This document shows, piece after piece, positions 6,656 to 8,057 of a stretch of 8,057 bases of DNA; position 1 is the first letter of the stretch; each line of letters begins with the position of its first letter. Below the pieces are notes generated by a model, which had not been told where the DNA came from, did not search any database, and saw only the letters and a list, made by a program, of their open reading frames with translations. Where the stretch lies: the NCBI GenBank assembly GCA_036277635.1, contig DASUMP010000258.1, forward strand, positions 1-8,057. Direction: 5' to 3'. Both the position numbers and the translations under genes were made by a program. The DNA is from DASUMP01 sp036277635. GTDB taxonomy: Bacteria > Actinomycetota > Acidimicrobiia > IMCC26256 > PALSA-610.

Positions 6656-7380
6656 CGTCGATCGAGCACAGCGTCCGACCCGAGCGCGCGCTCGCGGTGG
6701 GCGCGCATCCCGACGACGTCGAGTTCGGCTGCGGCGCCACGATCGCGAAGTGGGCGGCGGCGGGCACGGTCGTCGACCTCGTGGTCCTCACTGACGGCTC
6801 CAAGGGGACGTGGGACGCGCGCGCCGATCTCGTCGCGCTGATCGCGCGCCGCGCGCAGGAGCAGCGCGACGCCGCGACGGTGCTCGGCGTGCGCGACGTG
6901 CACCTGCTCGGCCGTGTCGACGGTGAGCTCGCCCAGGATCTGGCGATCCGGGCGCAGCTGTGCGCGCTGATCCGCACCCTCCGACCTGACATCGTGCTGG
7001 GCCACGATCCGTGGCACGACGGTCGCCTGCACCCCGACCACCACGTCGCCGGCGCGATCACGATCGAGAGCATCGTCGCCGCGCGCGACCCGCACTTCTT
7101 CGCCGACCAGGGACTGGCTCCCCACCGACCTCGCGCGGCGATGCTGTTCGAACCAGGACGCGTCACTCATGTCGAAGACGTCGATGGGTTCGTCGCGACC
7201 AAGGTCGAGGCGCTCCTCGCCCACCGCAGTCAGTGGCGCTCGACGATGCGCATCGCCGACGAACACGACGAGTCGCAACGGGCCCGGTTCGCGGAGCGCG
7301 TCCACTCGGTCGCCCGTCTCGCCGGCCTGCGGATCGGAGCTCGCGCCGGCGAGACGTTCCGCGTCATCGACCGCGTCTGA
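6652..7380 (+). CDS. PIG-L/LmbE family N-acetylglucosamine-type deacetylase
   Basis: Zinc-dependent de-N-acetylase family that removes acetyl groups from GlcNAc-containing small molecules; relatives act in mycothiol (MshB, Mca) and bacillithiol (BshB) synthesis. The 242 residues carry both signatures: AHPDDVEFGCGAT (18-30), with zinc ligands His19 and Asp22 and the likely general base Asp21, and HPDHH (127-131), supplying the third ligand. LTDGSKGTWD (about 46-55) matches the substrate-loop region. At about 240 residues it is closer in size to BshB-type enzymes than to MshB or Mca (about 290-300), so the substrate is undetermined. Residues 167-200 (VTHVEDVDGFVATKVEALLAH within this stretch) are the usual family C-terminal helix region. 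The GTG start at 6652 overlaps the cofC stop as GTGA, with no separate Shine-Dalgarno, so translation is probably coupled to cofC. The gene ends before a strong hairpin. Confidence 0.88.
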   Translation: MTSIEHSVRPERALAVGAHPDDVEFGCGATIAKWAAAGTVVDLVVLTDGSKGTWDARADLVALIARRAQEQRDAATVLGVRDVHLLGRVDGELAQDLAIRAQLCALIRTLRPDIVLGHDPWHDGRLHPDHHVAGAITIESIVAARDPHFFADQGLAPHRPRAAMLFEPGRVTHVEDVDGFVATKVEALLAHRSQWRSTMRIADEHDESQRARFAERVHSVARLAGLRIGARAGETFRVIDRV

Positions 7381-7406
7381 CGCTCCGCGCCGACCCCCGG
7401 GACGCG

Positions 7407-7434
7407 ACGAAGGGCCCCCGAAGGGGCCCTTCGT
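7407..7434. terminator. Strong bidirectional hairpin between convergent genes
   Basis: Arm acgaagggcccc (7407-7418) and arm ggggcccttcgt (7423-7434) are perfectly complementary over 12 bp, with the loop cgaa on the plus strand. Read on the minus strand the loop is UUCG closed by a C-G pair, the exceptionally stable cUUCGg tetraloop. It lies 27 bp after the deacetylase stop and 23 bp after the H1-like stop, so it can end both convergent transcripts. Neither side has a T-run, as is common in high-GC Actinomycetota. Confidence 0.8.
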
Positions 7435-7456
7435 ACGCAGTTCGAGCGAAGAACGC

Positions 7457-7729
7457 TCAGGCCTTCTTGGCCCGCTTCCGCGGACGTCGAGTCGCCTTCT
7501 TGGCGGCCTTCTTCGCAGCCGTCTTGCGCGTCGCCTTCTTGGCTGCCCGCTTCTTGGCAGGAGCCTTCTTGGCGGCCTTCCTCTTGGCGGGAGCCTTCTT
7601 CGCTGCCCGCTTCTTGGTCGCGGCCTTGCGCGTGCTCTTGCGCTTGGCCGGTGCCTTGGCGGCCTTGCGCTTGGCCGGGGCCCTCTTCGCCGCAGCCTTC
7701 TTCTTCGTGGCCTTTTTCGCCGGAGGCAC
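7457..7729 (-). CDS. Histone H1-like, lysine/alanine-rich DNA-binding protein
   Basis: A 90-residue, extremely basic protein: by my count 32 Lys, 12 Arg and 31 Ala, and no Asp or Glu. It consists of degenerate PAKRKAAKKAPAKK-type repeats, like the C-terminal tails of mycobacterial HupB and Streptomyces HupS and eukaryotic histone H1. It should bind DNA non-specifically through an unstructured or helix-forming tail and compact the nucleoid. KKRAAKKA occurs twice, 20 residues apart (39-46 and 59-66), matching a 60-bp DNA repeat. The start is placed at the GTG at 7729, because AAGGTGG lies 5 bases upstream; in-frame GTGs at 7735, 7738 and 7756 would give up to 99 residues but lack a well-spaced Shine-Dalgarno. 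It lies 91 bp downstream of HU on the same strand and in a different frame, and probably shares its transcript. Lys/Arg sites in such tails are often acetylated or otherwise modified in HupB. Confidence 0.85.
   Translation of the reverse strand: MPPAKKATKKKAAAKRAPAKRKAAKAPAKRKSTRKAATKKRAAKKAPAKRKAAKKAPAKKRAAKKATRKTAAKKAAKKATRRPRKRAKKA
7533..7617. repeat. 60-bp-period direct repeat inside the H1-like gene
   Basis: The 25-base stretches 7533-7557 and 7593-7617 match at 24 positions and start exactly 60 bases (20 codons) apart; the shared core gctgcccgcttcttgg is identical. Shorter gccttcttggcgg copies fill the rest of the gene. This suggests the gene grew by in-frame slippage or unequal recombination of a Lys/Ala unit. 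Confidence 0.7.
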
Positions 7730-7734
7730 TGTCA

Positions 7735-7744
7735 CCACCTTTCT
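7735..7744 (-). promoter_or_regulatory. Ribosome binding site that sets the H1-like start
   Basis: On the minus strand this reads AGAAAGGTGG, the best Shine-Dalgarno match before any gene start in the window. It is followed by 5 bases and then GTG at 7729. It decides between four in-frame GTG candidates. Unlike the overlapping genes, which lack such sites, this gene appears to be translated independently and probably efficiently. Confidence 0.6.
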
Positions 7745-7820
7745 GGGAGCTCTCACTCAGGGAAGCTGCAATTGCACGTTCACTCGGTACGAGCGGTAGT
7801 GATCCGCCGCCCTACTCGGA
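7745..7820. other. HU to H1-like intergenic spacer with small palindromes
   Basis: The spacer holds a perfect 10-bp palindrome tgcaattgca at 7767-7776 and a small ctcg-gta-cgag dyad around 7783-7793. The downstream arm of an HU stop-codon stem-loop also falls here: tgatccg (7800-7806) pairs with cggatca (7817-7823), with a 10-base loop. No T-run follows the stem-loop on the minus strand, so it looks more like an mRNA-processing or attenuation structure than a terminator. No convincing -10/-35 pair for a separate H1-like promoter was found. Confidence 0.4.
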
Positions 7821-8057
7821 TCAACGACCTTGCACGTGAGCCTTGAACTTCGAGCCCACGGTGAACTTCGCACTCTTCGTCTCGGGGATGTTGATCGGTT
7901 CCCCGGTCCGAGGATTCCGAGCCGTCCTGGCTTTGCGCAGCGTCGGGGCGAACGTGCCGAATCCCGGCAACGCGACTTTGTCCCCGCCTGCGACCGCGCC
8001 TTGCACGGCATCGATGAACGCGTTCAGAGCGTTCTCGGCATCGGTCTTGCTGATGCC
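7821..8057 (-). CDS. hup: DNA-binding protein HU, N-terminus off the window
   Basis: Small histone-like protein that binds DNA as a dimer and bends it. The frame is open to the window edge, with 78 residues visible (beginning GISKTDAENALNAFIDAV); about 10-15 N-terminal residues are missing compared with the usual 90. GFGTF (32-36) is the conserved turn. Residues 41-70 form the DNA-embracing beta-arm: RKARTARNPRTGE has the RNP tip with the Pro that intercalates between base pairs, and FTVGSKFK (65-72) closes the fold. The protein ends right after the HU core at HVQGR; there is no Lys/Ala-rich tail such as mycobacterial HupB or Streptomyces HupS carries. A GTG at 8006 is internal and not the real start. 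The H1-like gene follows on the same strand. The promoter and start are outside the window. Confidence 0.95.
   Translation of the reverse strand, partial: GISKTDAENALNAFIDAVQGAVAGGDKVALPGFGTFAPTLRKARTARNPRTGEPINIPETKSAKFTVGSKFKAHVQGR

Noticed and set aside
7457..7729. A simple tandem repeat or CRISPR-like array
   Set aside because: The repeats are short, in-frame and degenerate, with no spacers of even length. They are explained by Lys/Ala coding repeats.
7011..7846. Plus-strand frames through the H1-like gene giving Phe/Leu/Ala-rich peptides that resemble membrane proteins
   Set aside because: Lys/Ala codons read backwards give Leu, Phe, Gly and Ala, so the hydrophobic look is an artefact; the minus-strand protein has a Shine-Dalgarno and matches HupB tails.

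Overview
The window is high-GC, gene-dense bacterial DNA with many GTG starts, overlapping stop/start codons and very short gaps. A cofC/fbiD gene of coenzyme F420 synthesis, an Rv2212-like class III adenylate cyclase, and an HU gene followed by a lysine/alanine-rich histone-H1-like gene all point to Actinomycetota. A deep lineage such as Acidimicrobiia is my best guess, by inference only.

Layout. (1) 1-1811, plus strand: the 3' two-thirds of a GH38 alpha-mannosidase-type glycoside hydrolase, cut by the window edge. (2) 1842-6022, minus strand: a tight operon read in the order plsC-like acyltransferase, gpsA, an unrecognised protein resembling six-hairpin glycosidases, and a class III adenylate cyclase. 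Its junctions are a GTGA overlap, a 4-base gap and another GTGA overlap. (3) 6032-7380, plus strand: cofC/fbiD and a PIG-L/LmbE-type deacetylase, joined by a GTGA overlap. The first codons of plsC and cofC lie only 9 bp apart, back to back. (4) 7457-8057, minus strand: HU (5' end off the window), then a separate 90-residue H1-like protein of Lys/Ala/Arg repeats. A 12-bp perfect hairpin lies between this unit and the convergent deacetylase gene.

How it fits together. GpsA makes sn-glycerol 3-phosphate and PlsC acylates its lysophosphatidate derivative, so the head of the minus operon serves phospholipid synthesis. The cyclase and the glycosidase-like protein are translationally coupled to it, which suggests co-expression of lipid synthesis and cAMP signalling. 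The order gpsA(-), fbiD(+), ..., HU(-) matches, from memory, the Mycobacterium tuberculosis Rv2982c-Rv2986c neighbourhood (gpsA, fbiD, ppk1, mutT1, hupB). The main finding is that the lysine-rich tail fused to HU in mycobacterial HupB appears here as its own gene just downstream of a tail-less HU. I see no mobile element, CRISPR array, tRNA or rRNA, and no gene-free stretch over 100 bases.
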